Under the pieces are notes generated by a model. That model was not told the DNA's origin. It ran no database searches and was given only the letters and a program-made list of their open reading frames with translations. This document shows, piece after piece, positions 54,760 through 63,207 of a DNA stretch of 64,000 nucleotides. Origin of the DNA: Competibacter sp963695105 (GTDB lineage: Bacteria > Pseudomonadota > Gammaproteobacteria > Competibacterales > Competibacteraceae); the NCBI GenBank assembly GCA_963695105.1, contig CAVOGC010000055.1:248001-312000 (forward strand), given 5' to 3'. Position numbers and translations under genes: made by a program. The stretch's first letter is position 1; each line of letters opens with the position of its first letter.

Positions 54760-56148
54760 ATGTCCTCATCCTTTCCATCGAGCGATGGCACCGAGATCAT
54801 CGTCGCCTCTTCCCAGTCTCGGCTACGGGTCAAGTTCGAAGCGATCGAACTGCGCGTGGTCGCCGGCCCGGACGCCGGCCTGGAAACCAGCCTCGGCCTG
54901 CCGACGGTATGCATGGGCTCCGCCCTGGACAACGACATCGTGCTCAGCGACCGGGCGGTCTCGCGCCGGCACGCCGAAATCCGCATGACCCCGAACGGGC
55001 TGATGCTGCGCGATCTCAACTCCACCAATGGCACGTTCATCAACGACGTGCGCATCACCGAAGCCTACATCCCCCCGAACGCCGAATGCCGGCTCGGTTA
55101 TTCCCGCCTGCTGATCCGCCAGCACATCGAGGAGCGCAAGGTCGCGGTCTCGCGCCAGGACCGGCTGGGCGAGCTGGTGGGCGCGAGCGAGCGGATGCGA
55201 GAGCTGTACGGCATGATTCAAGCCGTGGCCGCCACGCCGGCCACCGTGCACCTGCACGGCGAATCGGGCGTCGGCAAGGAATTGGTGGCCCGCACCCTGC
55301 ACGCCCTGTCGGGCCGCACCGGGCCGCTGGTGGTATTCGACGCCTCGGTCACCGATCCCGAGATGGTGCGCAACGACCTGTTCGGGCATGTCAAGGGCGC
55401 ATTCACCGGCGCCACCGGCTCGCGCGAGGGCGCGTTCCGCCAGGCCCACACCGGCACCCTGTTCATCGACGAGATCGGCGAACTGCCGCTGGATTTGCAG
55501 CCGCGACTGCTGCGGGTGCTGGAAAGCCGCGAGGTCATGCCCATCGGGTCCGATAGAGCCGCCCGGGTGGACGTGCGCGTCATCACCGCTACTCACCGCG
55601 ACCTGACGGCGATGGTTCACGCCGGGGCCTTCCGCCCCGATCTGTTCTACCGCCTGTCGGTGGTGCCGATCGAGCTGCCCGCGCTGCGGGAGGTCCGCGA
55701 GGACATTCCGCAGATCGCCCACCATCTGTGCAAGCAGTTGCAGTTGAACTGCCAGATTTCGGCGACGGCCATGGCGGCGCTGCAGGCCTACTCATGGCCG
55801 GGCAATGTGCGGGAACTGCGCAACGTGCTGGAGCGAGCGGCGGTGATGTGCGGCGAGCGGGAGATCGGTCCGGCGGATCTGCGGTTGCCGCGCGAGGTAG
55901 CAGCGGCGCCAGCGGCGCCCGCCGCCTCGGCGGCCCCCTTTCCCGTCCAGGCCGAGCCGATCTCCGCCCCGTCGCAGCCGAACGCTGCGGATGCTCGCGC
56001 CCACCTCAAGGAAATGGAACGGCAAATGATTCTGGACGCCATGGAGCGCAACCAGAACAACAAGGCGGCCGTCGCCCGCGAATTGGGTATCCCGCTGTCC
56101 ACGCTCAAGCGCCGCCTCAAGGATTACCAGTTCGGCGACGACGAGTGA
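54760..56148 (+). CDS. FHA-domain sigma54-dependent transcriptional activator
   Basis: About 462 residues from ATG 54760. An FHA domain (about 30-120) has MGSALDNDIVLSDRAVSRRHAEI and LNSTNGTFINDVRI. The sigma54-interacting AAA+ domain (about 140-370) has HLHGESGVGKELVART (Walker A), the GAFTGA contact loop in HVKGAFTGATGSREGAF, TLFIDEIGELPLDLQPRLLRVL (Walker B), and LPALREVREDIPQIAHHL. The C-terminus is a Fis-type helix-turn-helix (NQNNKAAVARELGIPLSTLKRRLKDYQ). Thus signal input is by phosphothreonine binding in place of a receiver. A Pro/Ala linker precedes the DNA-binding domain. Targets are not known. Confidence 0.95.
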   Translation: MSSSFPSSDGTEIIVASSQSRLRVKFEAIELRVVAGPDAGLETSLGLPTVCMGSALDNDIVLSDRAVSRRHAEIRMTPNGLMLRDLNSTNGTFINDVRITEAYIPPNAECRLGYSRLLIRQHIEERKVAVSRQDRLGELVGASERMRELYGMIQAVAATPATVHLHGESGVGKELVARTLHALSGRTGPLVVFDASVTDPEMVRNDLFGHVKGAFTGATGSREGAFRQAHTGTLFIDEIGELPLDLQPRLLRVLESREVMPIGSDRAARVDVRVITATHRDLTAMVHAGAFRPDLFYRLSVVPIELPALREVREDIPQIAHHLCKQLQLNCQISATAMAALQAYSWPGNVRELRNVLERAAVMCGEREIGPADLRLPREVAAAPAAPAASAAPFPVQAEPISAPSQPNAADARAHLKEMERQMILDAMERNQNNKAAVARELGIPLSTLKRRLKDYQFGDDE

Positions 56149-56236
56149 CGCTTGCGCGAACCAGTGAAAAGGTTCCGCGCGGGCGGCGCACGAGAATCTC
56201 CACTTCTCCAAAAACGTTGCTCAGACCACAAACGCC

Positions 56237-57328
56237 TTAAACGTCGCTCGTCTCCGCCGATTTTCTCCCCTGCTCCGCCAGCGCCCAGGCGACATGCTCC
56301 CGCACCAGCGCCGACGGATGCGCCATCCGGTCTTGCAAAGCGGCCACCACCGCCGCCGAACGCGGCGCGTTGCCCAAGGCCACGGCGATGTTGCGCAACC
56401 AGCGCTCGTGGCCGATCCGACGGATGGCGCTGCCCTCGGCGCGGTGCAGGAATTCCGTCTCGTCCCAACTGAACAGTTCGATCAACCCCGGCGCGTCCAG
56501 CCGGCGCCGGACGCAAAAATCCGGCTCGACGCTCGGCCGGGCGAAGCGGTTCCACGGGCAGGCCAACTGGCAATCGTCGCAACCGTAAATACGGTTGCCG
56601 ATGGCGCGGCGAAACTCCGGGGGAATCGGCCCGCGCAGCTCGATGGTGTGGTAGGAAATACAGCGGCGGGCGTCCACCCGGTACGGCGCGACGATGGCCC
56701 GGGTCGGACAGAGTTCCAGACAGGCGGTGCAACGGCCGCAGTGCGCGCTCGCCGGCCGGTCCGCCGGCAGCGGCAGGTCCACGCAAATCTCACCGAGAAA
56801 GAACCACGAACCGGCGCGGCGGTCCAGCAGGTTGCTATGCTTGCCGATCCAGCCCAGCCCGGCCTTCTCCGCCAGCGCCTTTTCCAGCACCGGGGCGCTG
56901 TCGGTAAACACCCGATAACCGAACGGGCCGATGGCGGCGGCGATGCGCTCGGCCAGCCGTTGCAGGCGCTGCCGCAAGACCTTGTGATAATCCCGGCCCA
57001 GGGCGTAGCGCGACACATAGCCGAGTTCGGGCTGGCTTAACACGCGCCAGGGCGCGGCGGCGACCGGCGGCAGATAATCCATCCGCGCCACGATCACCCG
57101 CGCCGTGCCCGGCACCAGTTCCGCCGGCCGGCCGCGCTTGAGCCCGTGCCGGGCCATGTAACTCATCTCGCCGTGAAAGCCTGCGGCCAGCCATTCGAGC
57201 AGCCGCGCCTCGTGCTCGCCCAAGTCGACGTCGGCGATGCCGACCTGCTGGAAACCGAGTTCGCGTCCCCACGCCTTGATGGCGGCGGCCAGTTCGGCAA
57301 GCTGGGCATTGTCTAGGGCAACGGTCAT
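56237..57328 (-). CDS. queG: Epoxyqueuosine reductase QueG
   Basis: A 363-residue iron-sulfur, cobalamin-dependent enzyme. It begins LAAAIKAWGRELGFQQVGIAD, has MSYMARHGLKRGRPAELVPG, SRYALGRDYHKVLRQRLQRL, VFTDSAPVLEKALAEKAGLGWIG, and two [4Fe-4S] sites, CGRCTACLELCPTRAIV and YGCDDCQLACPWNRFA, then a HEAT-like tail. QueG performs the final step in queuosine synthesis, reducing epoxyqueuosine in tRNA. It is divergent from the nnr gene, an arrangement common in proteobacteria. Confidence 0.96.
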   Translation of the reverse strand: MTVALDNAQLAELAAAIKAWGRELGFQQVGIADVDLGEHEARLLEWLAAGFHGEMSYMARHGLKRGRPAELVPGTARVIVARMDYLPPVAAAPWRVLSQPELGYVSRYALGRDYHKVLRQRLQRLAERIAAAIGPFGYRVFTDSAPVLEKALAEKAGLGWIGKHSNLLDRRAGSWFFLGEICVDLPLPADRPASAHCGRCTACLELCPTRAIVAPYRVDARRCISYHTIELRGPIPPEFRRAIGNRIYGCDDCQLACPWNRFARPSVEPDFCVRRRLDAPGLIELFSWDETEFLHRAEGSAIRRIGHERWLRNIAVALGNAPRSAAVVAALQDRMAHPSALVREHVAWALAEQGRKSAETSDV

Positions 57329-57400
57329 GGAGGCGACTAGAATTGAGGGGAGAAGAGTCGTTTATTGTGCCCCCAATCGAGGCGGCGAAGGAGGTTTACC

Positions 57401-58885
57401 ATGCGTGAATTGCCCGTCGAACTGTACCGCGCCGCTCAGGTGCGGGAACTGGACCGCATCGCCATCGAGGAGCGCGGCATTCCCGGTTATACCCTAATGA
57501 GCCGGGCCGGCGAAGCAGCGTTCCAACTGTTGTGCCAGCATTGGCCGGAGGCGCGGCGGATCGTGGTGGTCTGCGGCGGTGGCAACAACGGCGGCGACGG
57601 CTACGTGGTGGCGCGGCTGGCCCGCCAGGCCGGTCTCGATGCCCGCGTACTGGCGGTCGCCGACCCGGCCACCCTGCGCGGCGACGCGCAAACCGCCTGG
57701 CAAGACGCCCGCGCCGCCGAGGTCGTCATCGTGCCGTTCAACACCGCCGAACTGCACGAGGTCGATCTCATCGTCGACGCCATTCTCGGCACCGGCCTGG
57801 AGCGTGAGGTCAGCGGGCTCTGGCGGGAAGCCATCGACGCCATGAACGCCAACCCCGCCGATATCCTGGCGCTGGATATCCCGTCCGGCCTGCACGCCGA
57901 CACCGGCGCGATCCTGGGCGTGGCGGTCCAGGCGGCGGCCACCCTGACCTTCATCGGCCTCAAGCAGGGCCTGTTCACCGGACAGGGTCCGGCCTGTTGC
58001 GGCGACATCGGCTTCGCGTATCTCGACGTGCCGCCCGACATTTATCCGGCGCTGCACCCCGCCTGCTGGCGCTACGGCGGCGAGGACTTGCCGACACTAT
58101 TGCCACGCCGCTCGCGCAGCGCCCACAAGAGCCACTTCGGTCATGTGCTGGTGGTCGGCGGCGAGCTGGGGATGGCCGGCGCGGCGCGGCTGGCGGCCGA
58201 AGCCGCCGCCCGCTGTGGCACGGGGCTGACCAGTGTCGCCACCCGGGCCGCCCATGCTGGCTTGCAGGCGGCGGCCCGGCCGGAACTAATGTTCCACGGG
58301 GTCGAAACGCCAGCCGAACTGGCCCCACTGCTGAATCGGGCGACGGTGATCGCCATCGGACCGGGATTGGGCCGCGCCGTCTGGGGCCGGACTCTGCTGC
58401 ACGCCGTCCTCGCCAGCGACAAACCGCTGGTGGTGGACGCCGACGCGCTGAACCTGCTGGCCGCCGAGCCGCTTTTCCGCGACCACTGGGTTTTGACCCC
58501 GCACCCTGGCGAAGCCGCCCGCCTGCTGAAGATGACCCCGGCCGAGGTCGAGGCCGACCGTTTCGCCGCCGTCGAGGAACTGGCGCTGCGCTTCGGCGGA
58601 GTGGCGGTGCTCAAGGGCGCCGGCTCGCTGATCGCCAGCAAGGCGGATGGGCTGGTGGCGCTCTGCGCGACCGGCAATCCGGGCATGGCCAGCGGCGGCA
58701 TGGGCGACGTGCTGACCGGCGTCATCGCCGCGCTGCTGGCGCAGGGACTGCCGCCGTTCGCGGCGGCCAAGGCCGGCGTATATCTGCACGGGCGGGCCGG
58801 CGATCTGGCGGCGCGGGAAGGCGGCGAGCGGGGCCTGTTGGCGACCGATCTGCTGCCCTGTTTACGGCAACTGGTGAATTTATAA
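57401..58885 (+). CDS. nnr: Bifunctional NAD(P)H-hydrate epimerase/ADP-dependent dehydratase
   Basis: A 494-residue protein starting at ATG 57401, with an AAGGAGG ribosome-binding site; the earlier start at 57365 lacks one. The N-terminal YjeF epimerase domain has YTLMSRAGEAAFQLL, VVVCGGGNNGGDGYVVARL and VDAILGTGLEREVSG. The C-terminal ribokinase-like domain has GHVLVVGGELGMAGAARLAA, WVLTPHPGEAARLL, ALCATGNPGMASGGMGDVLTGVIAALLAQG. It repairs hydrated NAD(P)H. tsaE follows by three bases, the usual nnr-tsaE pairing. Confidence 0.96.
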   Translation: MRELPVELYRAAQVRELDRIAIEERGIPGYTLMSRAGEAAFQLLCQHWPEARRIVVVCGGGNNGGDGYVVARLARQAGLDARVLAVADPATLRGDAQTAWQDARAAEVVIVPFNTAELHEVDLIVDAILGTGLEREVSGLWREAIDAMNANPADILALDIPSGLHADTGAILGVAVQAAATLTFIGLKQGLFTGQGPACCGDIGFAYLDVPPDIYPALHPACWRYGGEDLPTLLPRRSRSAHKSHFGHVLVVGGELGMAGAARLAAEAAARCGTGLTSVATRAAHAGLQAAARPELMFHGVETPAELAPLLNRATVIAIGPGLGRAVWGRTLLHAVLASDKPLVVDADALNLLAAEPLFRDHWVLTPHPGEAARLLKMTPAEVEADRFAAVEELALRFGGVAVLKGAGSLIASKADGLVALCATGNPGMASGGMGDVLTGVIAALLAQGLPPFAAAKAGVYLHGRAGDLAAREGGERGLLATDLLPCLRQLVNL

Positions 58886-58888
58886 ACC

Positions 58889-59341
58889 ATGTTCGAATGC
58901 CATCTCGATTCCGCCGCCGCCACCGAGGCGCTGGGCGCGCGGCTGGCCAGCGGGCTGACGCCCGGCTGCGTTATCACCCTGAGCGGCGATCTGGGCGCCG
59001 GCAAGACCACGCTGGCGCGGGGTCTGCTGCGCGCCCTCGGCCATTGCGGCACGGTGAAGAGTCCCACCTTTACGCTGGTGGAACCTTACCAGTTGGATGG
59101 CTGGCGGCTGTTTCACTGGGATCTGTACCGGCTGGTCGACCCCGAGGAGCTGGAGTATCTGGGTTTGCGCGATCAGATCGACGGCGAAGCGGTGCTGCTG
59201 GTCGAGTGGCCGGAACACGGCCCTGGCGAACTGCCGCCAGCCGATCTGGAAATCACCCTCACTTACGCCGGCGAGGGCCGCACCGGCCGGTTGGAGCCCC
59301 GCTCCCCACCCGGCCAGGCCATGCTGGCGGGTTTGGCATAG
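58889..59341 (+). CDS. tsaE: tRNA threonylcarbamoyladenosine biosynthesis ATPase TsaE
   Basis: A 150-residue P-loop protein. Walker A is LSGDLGAGKTTLARGLLRALG; the switch-like SPTFTLVEPYQLDG and HWDLYRLVDPEELEYLGL and EWPEHG motifs are diagnostic. It works with TsaB and TsaD to make t6A in tRNA. It follows nnr in the same operon. The amidase and mutL genes that often follow are absent here; a truncated methyltransferase stub sits directly downstream on the other strand. Confidence 0.96.
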   Translation: MFECHLDSAAATEALGARLASGLTPGCVITLSGDLGAGKTTLARGLLRALGHCGTVKSPTFTLVEPYQLDGWRLFHWDLYRLVDPEELEYLGLRDQIDGEAVLLVEWPEHGPGELPPADLEITLTYAGEGRTGRLEPRSPPGQAMLAGLA

Positions 59342-59368
59342 CTTATTGCTCTTCCAGGTCCGCCAGCG

Positions 59369-59478
59369 AAAAAACCGCCCCAGAAGCTCTTGGCCTCCGT
59401 GTTCTCGGGCGACGCATCGGCCCACTCGCGGGAAAACGCCAGAGCACGATCCTTGATTTCGTTCCAGGATAGAGGCAT
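59369..59478 (-). pseudogene. N-terminal stub of a class I SAM-dependent DNA methyltransferase/restriction enzyme
   Basis: ATG 59476-59478 encodes MPLSWNEIKDRALAFSREWAD then ASPENTEAKSFWGGFF. The S/WNEIxxRAxxFSxEWAD...EAKSFWxxFF start is characteristic of large restriction-modification methyltransferases of the MmeI/Eco57I-type group, whose full length is about 900 or more residues. After about 37 codons homology ends and the frame runs into antisense tsaE sequence. The rest of the gene is gone. This is a deletion remnant or the start of a lost defence gene. Confidence 0.6.
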
Positions 59479-59490
59479 GAGCGCCTGGTT

Positions 59491-59910
59491 TCACGCCGCC
59501 TGACTTTTTTCCTTTTCCTCTTCCAGGTGCTTGCAGTCGATGCACAATTCCGCCGTGGGCCGTGCTTCCAGCCGGCGCAGGCCGATGTCCACGCCGCAGC
59601 CCTCGCAGTAGCCATAGTCGTCGCTGGCGAGCCGGCCGAGCGCCTTGTCGATCTTGTGCAACAGCTTGCGCTCCCGGTCCCGGGCGCGCAGGTTGATCGT
59701 GAACTCTTCTTCCTGACTGGCCCGGTCATTCGGGTCTGGCAGGTTCAACGGTTCGTCCTGCATACTGGTCACGGCGCGTCGGCCTTCTTCCATCAGTTCC
59801 TGCTTCCAGGCCAACAGGATGGTGCGAAAATGGTTTTTTTGCTGGTCGTTCATGTACTCCTCCCCTTTATCCGCGCGATAGGCCGTAAAGCCCGTAAGCG
59901 TTTCAGTCAT
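59491..59910 (-). CDS. dksA: RNA polymerase-binding transcription factor DksA
   Basis: A 139-residue protein. The coiled-coil tip carries the conserved acidic motif LPDPNDRASQEEEF (DxxDxA), and a zinc finger follows as YCEGCGVDIGLRRLEARPTAELCIDC. DksA binds the RNA polymerase secondary channel with ppGpp. The longer start is preferred: the GEEYMN stretch around the internal Met (which has a GGGGAGGAG before it) is conserved in E. coli DksA within the protein, so the purine run is coding. It is downstream of a 130-base gap with a putative promoter. Confidence 0.95.
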   Translation of the reverse strand: MTETLTGFTAYRADKGEEYMNDQQKNHFRTILLAWKQELMEEGRRAVTSMQDEPLNLPDPNDRASQEEEFTINLRARDRERKLLHKIDKALGRLASDDYGYCEGCGVDIGLRRLEARPTAELCIDCKHLEEEKEKSQAA

Positions 59911-60041
59911 CGTTATCCACCTTTGCGTTTTTAGAGTGCCTCAATAATCCAACGACCGGCTGCACCTGGTCATCCGATGTAACAGCCGGCGGTTATGCGT
60001 CAAGCACGGTTTATTCTAGAAGGAAACTGTGGCGCCGGCGT

Positions 60042-61049
60042 TCAAGTTGCGGGATCGATCGCTCGGATATCGCTCAGACAGGCCCGCAACGAGGTGGCCA
60101 GCCTTTGCAAAAGCTGGAAATAGGCGTCGGGACCGGGCGACAGTTCCGCGCCCAGCGGATCGAGCACGCCGCGGCGGACAGCGCCACCGGCGATGATCGT
60201 TTCCACCAGCGCCGGCTGGAACTGCGGCTCGCTGAACACGCAGCGCGCCTGAAGATCGCGGATACGGGCCTGAATCTCCGCCACCCGCTTGGCACCGGGC
60301 CGCCGCTCCGCGCTCACCACCACCGAACCGATCGCGTTGAGGCCGTAACGCTGTTCGAAATATTGATAGGCGTCGTGAAACACCAGGTAAGGTTGTTCCT
60401 TGATCGGCGTCAGCTCCATGGCCAGTTGCCGGTTTAACTGGGCGAGGCGCTCGATCAGCGCCGCGCCGTTGCGCTGGTAATCGGCACGATGGGCCGGATC
60501 CACCTCACCCAGCACGGCCATGATCTGACGCACCATGGCAATGGCGTTGACCGGGTCCAGCCAGACATGAGTGTCGTGGTCGGCATTGTTGTGCCCGTGC
60601 CCGTGATCATCGTCATCCGCCGCTTGCTGGTGCTCGTGCTCGTGTCCGTCTCGGCCGTGTGGATGCGGTTCCCAGGCGCCGCCCTCCCGCAACGGCAACA
60701 GCGTCATGCCCGGCACGTCCAGCAGGGCCACGACACGGACCTTATCCTTGACATTGTCCAATGGCCTGAGCAGAAAGCTCTCCAGGTCCGGCCCGATCCA
60801 GAACACCACTTGAGCCTGGTTGATGGCGCGGGCCTCCGACGGCTTCAGGCTGTAGTCGTGCGGCGAAGCGCCGCCGGCCACCAATAGCAGCGGCTCGCCC
60901 ACGCCCTGCATGACGCCGGCCACCAGCGAATGCACCGGCTTGATGCTGGCCGCGACCTGGGGCTGGGCCGCCAGAACGACCAGCGGCAGGAGCAACAGCC
61001 CTCCCAACAGTTTTTTCAGTACGCCCGGCCCAATCGGATTAAACTGCAT
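60042..61049 (-). CDS. znuA: Zinc ABC transporter substrate-binding protein ZnuA
   Basis: A 335-residue periplasmic protein with signal sequence (LLGGLLLLPLVVLAAQPQVAA). Zinc ligands are in GGASPHDYSLKPSEA, DTHVWLDPVNAI, and FHDAYQYFEQRYGL; a His/Asp-rich loop (HPHGRDGHEHEHQ and DDDDHGHGHNNADHD) is typical of zinc-specific ZnuA. It hands zinc to ZnuBC. The ATG has GAGGAGTGAGG just upstream. It is transcribed away from zur across a Zur-box. Confidence 0.95.
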   Translation of the reverse strand: MQFNPIGPGVLKKLLGGLLLLPLVVLAAQPQVAASIKPVHSLVAGVMQGVGEPLLLVAGGASPHDYSLKPSEARAINQAQVVFWIGPDLESFLLRPLDNVKDKVRVVALLDVPGMTLLPLREGGAWEPHPHGRDGHEHEHQQAADDDDHGHGHNNADHDTHVWLDPVNAIAMVRQIMAVLGEVDPAHRADYQRNGAALIERLAQLNRQLAMELTPIKEQPYLVFHDAYQYFEQRYGLNAIGSVVVSAERRPGAKRVAEIQARIRDLQARCVFSEPQFQPALVETIIAGGAVRRGVLDPLGAELSPGPDAYFQLLQRLATSLRACLSDIRAIDPAT

Positions 61050-61066
61050 CGCCTCACTCCTCTGTT

Positions 61067-61083
61067 ATGTTATAAAATAACAT
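61067..61083. promoter_or_regulatory. Zur operator between znuA and zur
   Basis: ATGTTAT-AAA-ATAACAT is a perfect 7-3-7 palindrome in the 71-base gap between the divergent znuA and zur genes. It closely resembles the gammaproteobacterial Zur box (ATGTTATAxTATAACAT). It is placed 18 bases from the znuA start and 37 bases from the zur start, so binding of Zur with zinc should shut both promoters. Confidence 0.85.
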
Positions 61084-61120
61084 TTTGAATATTCGGTCAA
61101 GCTGAAGTGACGGAGCCCCC

Positions 61121-61609
61121 ATGCGGCAAACCGTGGATCTTTCCTGTCCACCTCCGGCCGACGCGCAACAGGCGCTGGCGCGGGCGGAAACCCTGTGCCA
61201 GCAGCGCGGCGCCCGCCTTACCGACTTGCGCCGGCGCGTGTTGGAAATTATCTGGAACAGCTCCACGCCACTGGGCGCTTACGCCATTCTCGACGTGCTG
61301 CGCGACGACGGCCGCCAGGGCGCGCCGCCCACCGTATATCGGGCGCTGGACTTTCTGTTGGCGCAGGGGTTGATCCACCGGCTGAGCTCGCTGAACGTGT
61401 TCACCGGCTGCCACCAGCCGGGCAGCCACCACAGCGGTCAGTTTCTGATCTGCCGGGATTGCGGCCGAGTCAGCGAGTTGAGCAACCCGGCGATCGACGA
61501 GCTGCTGTGCGCCGAAACCGACGCCCGCGGCTTCGCGGTGCTGGCGCAGATCGTGGAAATTCTCGGCCGCTGCCCGGACTGCCTGGAGGAACCGACGCGC
61601 CATGGCTAA
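61121..61609 (+). CDS. zur: Zinc uptake regulator Zur (Fur family)
   Basis: A 162-residue Fur-family repressor. Winged-helix part: GARLTDLRRRVLEIIWNSSTPLGAYAIL, GAPPTVYRALDFLLAQGLIHRL. Metal-binding part: CHQPGSHHSGQFLICRDCGRVSEL, with a structural CxxC (CRDC) and a second pair near the end (CPDC). SSLNVFTGCHQPGSHH is typical of Zur rather than Fur. It autoregulates with znuA and is coupled to znuC by an eight-base overlap. Confidence 0.94.
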   Translation: MRQTVDLSCPPPADAQQALARAETLCQQRGARLTDLRRRVLEIIWNSSTPLGAYAILDVLRDDGRQGAPPTVYRALDFLLAQGLIHRLSSLNVFTGCHQPGSHHSGQFLICRDCGRVSELSNPAIDELLCAETDARGFAVLAQIVEILGRCPDCLEEPTRHG

Positions 61610-62408
61610 ACCGCTGCTGACGGCCGAAAACATCGGCCTGGCCATCCGGGGCAACCCGATCCTGCACAACGTCAACCTGCGGGTCGCGGCCGGAGAAATT
61701 GTCGCCCTGATCGGCCCGAACGGCGCCGGCAAATCCACTCTGGTACGGGTGCTGCTGGGCTTGCTGCGACCGGACAGCGGCCGGGTCTGGCTACGGCCGG
61801 GCTTGCGGGTCGGCTACATGCCGCAACGGCTGGCGCTGGACGACACTTTGCCGCTGTCCGTGCGGCGCTTCGTCACTCTCGGCACCCCGGCGACGCGGGC
61901 GCGCGTGCAAACGGCGTTGGCCGAAGTCGGCGCCGCCCATGTGCTCGACTCGCCGGTGCAGGCGGTTTCCGGCGGCGAACTGCAACGGGTGATGCTGGCG
62001 CGCGCCCTGCTGCGCGAGCCCGATTTGCTGGTATTGGACGAACCTATTCAGGGCGTGGACCTGAACGGTCAATACGAGTTGTACGACCTGATCGGCGGCC
62101 TGCGCCATCAGCGCGGCTGCGGGATTCTGATGGTCTCGCACGAACTGCACCTGGTGATGGCCACCACCGATCACGTCCTGTGCCTGAACCGGCATGTCTG
62201 CTGCTCCGGTCATCCCGACCACGTCGCCCGCGATCCCGCCTACCTGGAACTGTTCGGCATTGACGGCGCGCGGCGGCTAGCGGTCTACCACCACCACCAC
62301 AACCACCATCACGACCTGCACGGCGCCGTGGTGCCAGACCTTCCCCGCTCTCCCAAGCGGGGAGGAGAGGACGTCCGCCGTCCGCCCGTGGAGCAGGATC
62401 ATGGATGA
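61602..62408 (+). CDS. znuC: Zinc ABC transporter ATP-binding protein ZnuC
   Basis: A 268-residue ABC ATPase. Walker A is LIGPNGAGKSTLVRVLLG, the Q-loop VGYMPQRLALDDTLPLSV, the signature VSGGELQRVMLARALL, and Walker B DLLVLDEPIQGVDLNGQYEL. The C-terminal part is His-rich (VYHHHHNHHHDLHG), then has a repeat-like tail (DLPRSPKRGGEDV). It overlaps zur at the start and znuB at the end. It energises zinc import. Confidence 0.95.
   Translation: MAKPLLTAENIGLAIRGNPILHNVNLRVAAGEIVALIGPNGAGKSTLVRVLLGLLRPDSGRVWLRPGLRVGYMPQRLALDDTLPLSVRRFVTLGTPATRARVQTALAEVGAAHVLDSPVQAVSGGELQRVMLARALLREPDLLVLDEPIQGVDLNGQYELYDLIGGLRHQRGCGILMVSHELHLVMATTDHVLCLNRHVCCSGHPDHVARDPAYLELFGIDGARRLAVYHHHHNHHHDLHGAVVPDLPRSPKRGGEDVRRPPVEQDHG
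62343..62370. repeat. Short inverted repeat at the znuC 3' end (copy D, weakly related)
   Basis: CCCCGCT (62343-62349) pairs with AGCGGGG (62356-62362) around CTCCCA, followed by AGGAGAGG. It is translated as LPRSPKRGGED in the ZnuC tail. The pairing core differs from copies A-C, so relation to them is possible, not established. Confidence 0.4.
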
Positions 62409-63192
62409 TTTTCTGGCGCGCGCCCTGCTCGGCGGCGTCGGCGTGGCGCTGGCCGCCGGCCCGCTGGGCGCGTTCATCGTCTGGCGGCGCATGGCCTATT
62501 TCGGCGACACCCTGGCTCATTCAGGGCTGCTGGGCATCGTGCTCGGCACCGTGCTGAATCTCAACCTGCAACTGGGCGTGGCGGCGACCTGCCTGCTGGT
62601 GGCGCTGGTGCTGGTGTTGCTGCAACGGCAGCGCCGGCTGGCGACGGATACCCTGCTGGGTATCCTCGCCCACACCGCGCTGTCGCTGGGGCTGGTCGCG
62701 CTGGCGTTCCTGGAAACGGTGCGGGTCGATCTGACCGGTTATCTGTTCGGCGATATTCTGGCGATCAGCCGAATCGATCTGTACTGGATCTGGGGCGGCG
62801 CCCTGCTGGCGCTGGGGGTGTTGGCCTGGTTGTGGCGGCCACTGCTGGCGCTTACCGTTCATGAGGAGCTGGCGCAGGTGGAAGGCGTGCCGGTCTTTCC
62901 CGTCCGGCTGGCGTTCATGCTGCTGGTCGCCATCGTCATCGCCGTGGCGATGAAGGTGGTCGGCATCCTGCTCATCACCTCGCTGCTGATCATTCCGGCG
63001 GCGGCGGCGCGGCGGTTCGCCCGCTCGCCGGAAAGCATGGCGCTACTGGCCAGCGGGCTGGGTTGTACGGCGGTGGGACTCGGCTTGTGGGCTTCGCTGC
63101 GCTGGGACACCCCGGCCGGACCTTCGGTCGTGCTGGCCGCCGCCGCCCTGTTCGTGCTGAGTTCGGTGGTTCCCGGCCGGTCGTGGCGCTAA
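62401..63192 (+). CDS. znuB: Zinc ABC transporter permease ZnuB
   Basis: A 263-residue membrane protein with about eight helices. MDDFLARALLGGVGVALAAGPLGAFIVWRRMAYFGDTLAHSGLLGI is typical of ZnuB. Further signatures are DTLLGILAHTALSLGLVAL, GYLFGDILAI and VVGILLITSLLIIPAAAARRFA. It forms the channel with ZnuC. The ATG overlaps the znuC stop by eight bases. It converges on the FtsX-type permease gene. Confidence 0.95.
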   Translation: MDDFLARALLGGVGVALAAGPLGAFIVWRRMAYFGDTLAHSGLLGIVLGTVLNLNLQLGVAATCLLVALVLVLLQRQRRLATDTLLGILAHTALSLGLVALAFLETVRVDLTGYLFGDILAISRIDLYWIWGGALLALGVLAWLWRPLLALTVHEELAQVEGVPVFPVRLAFMLLVAIVIAVAMKVVGILLITSLLIIPAAAARRFARSPESMALLASGLGCTAVGLGLWASLRWDTPAGPSVVLAAAALFVLSSVVPGRSWR

Positions 63193-63207
63193 CCCACCGA
63201 GGGGACG

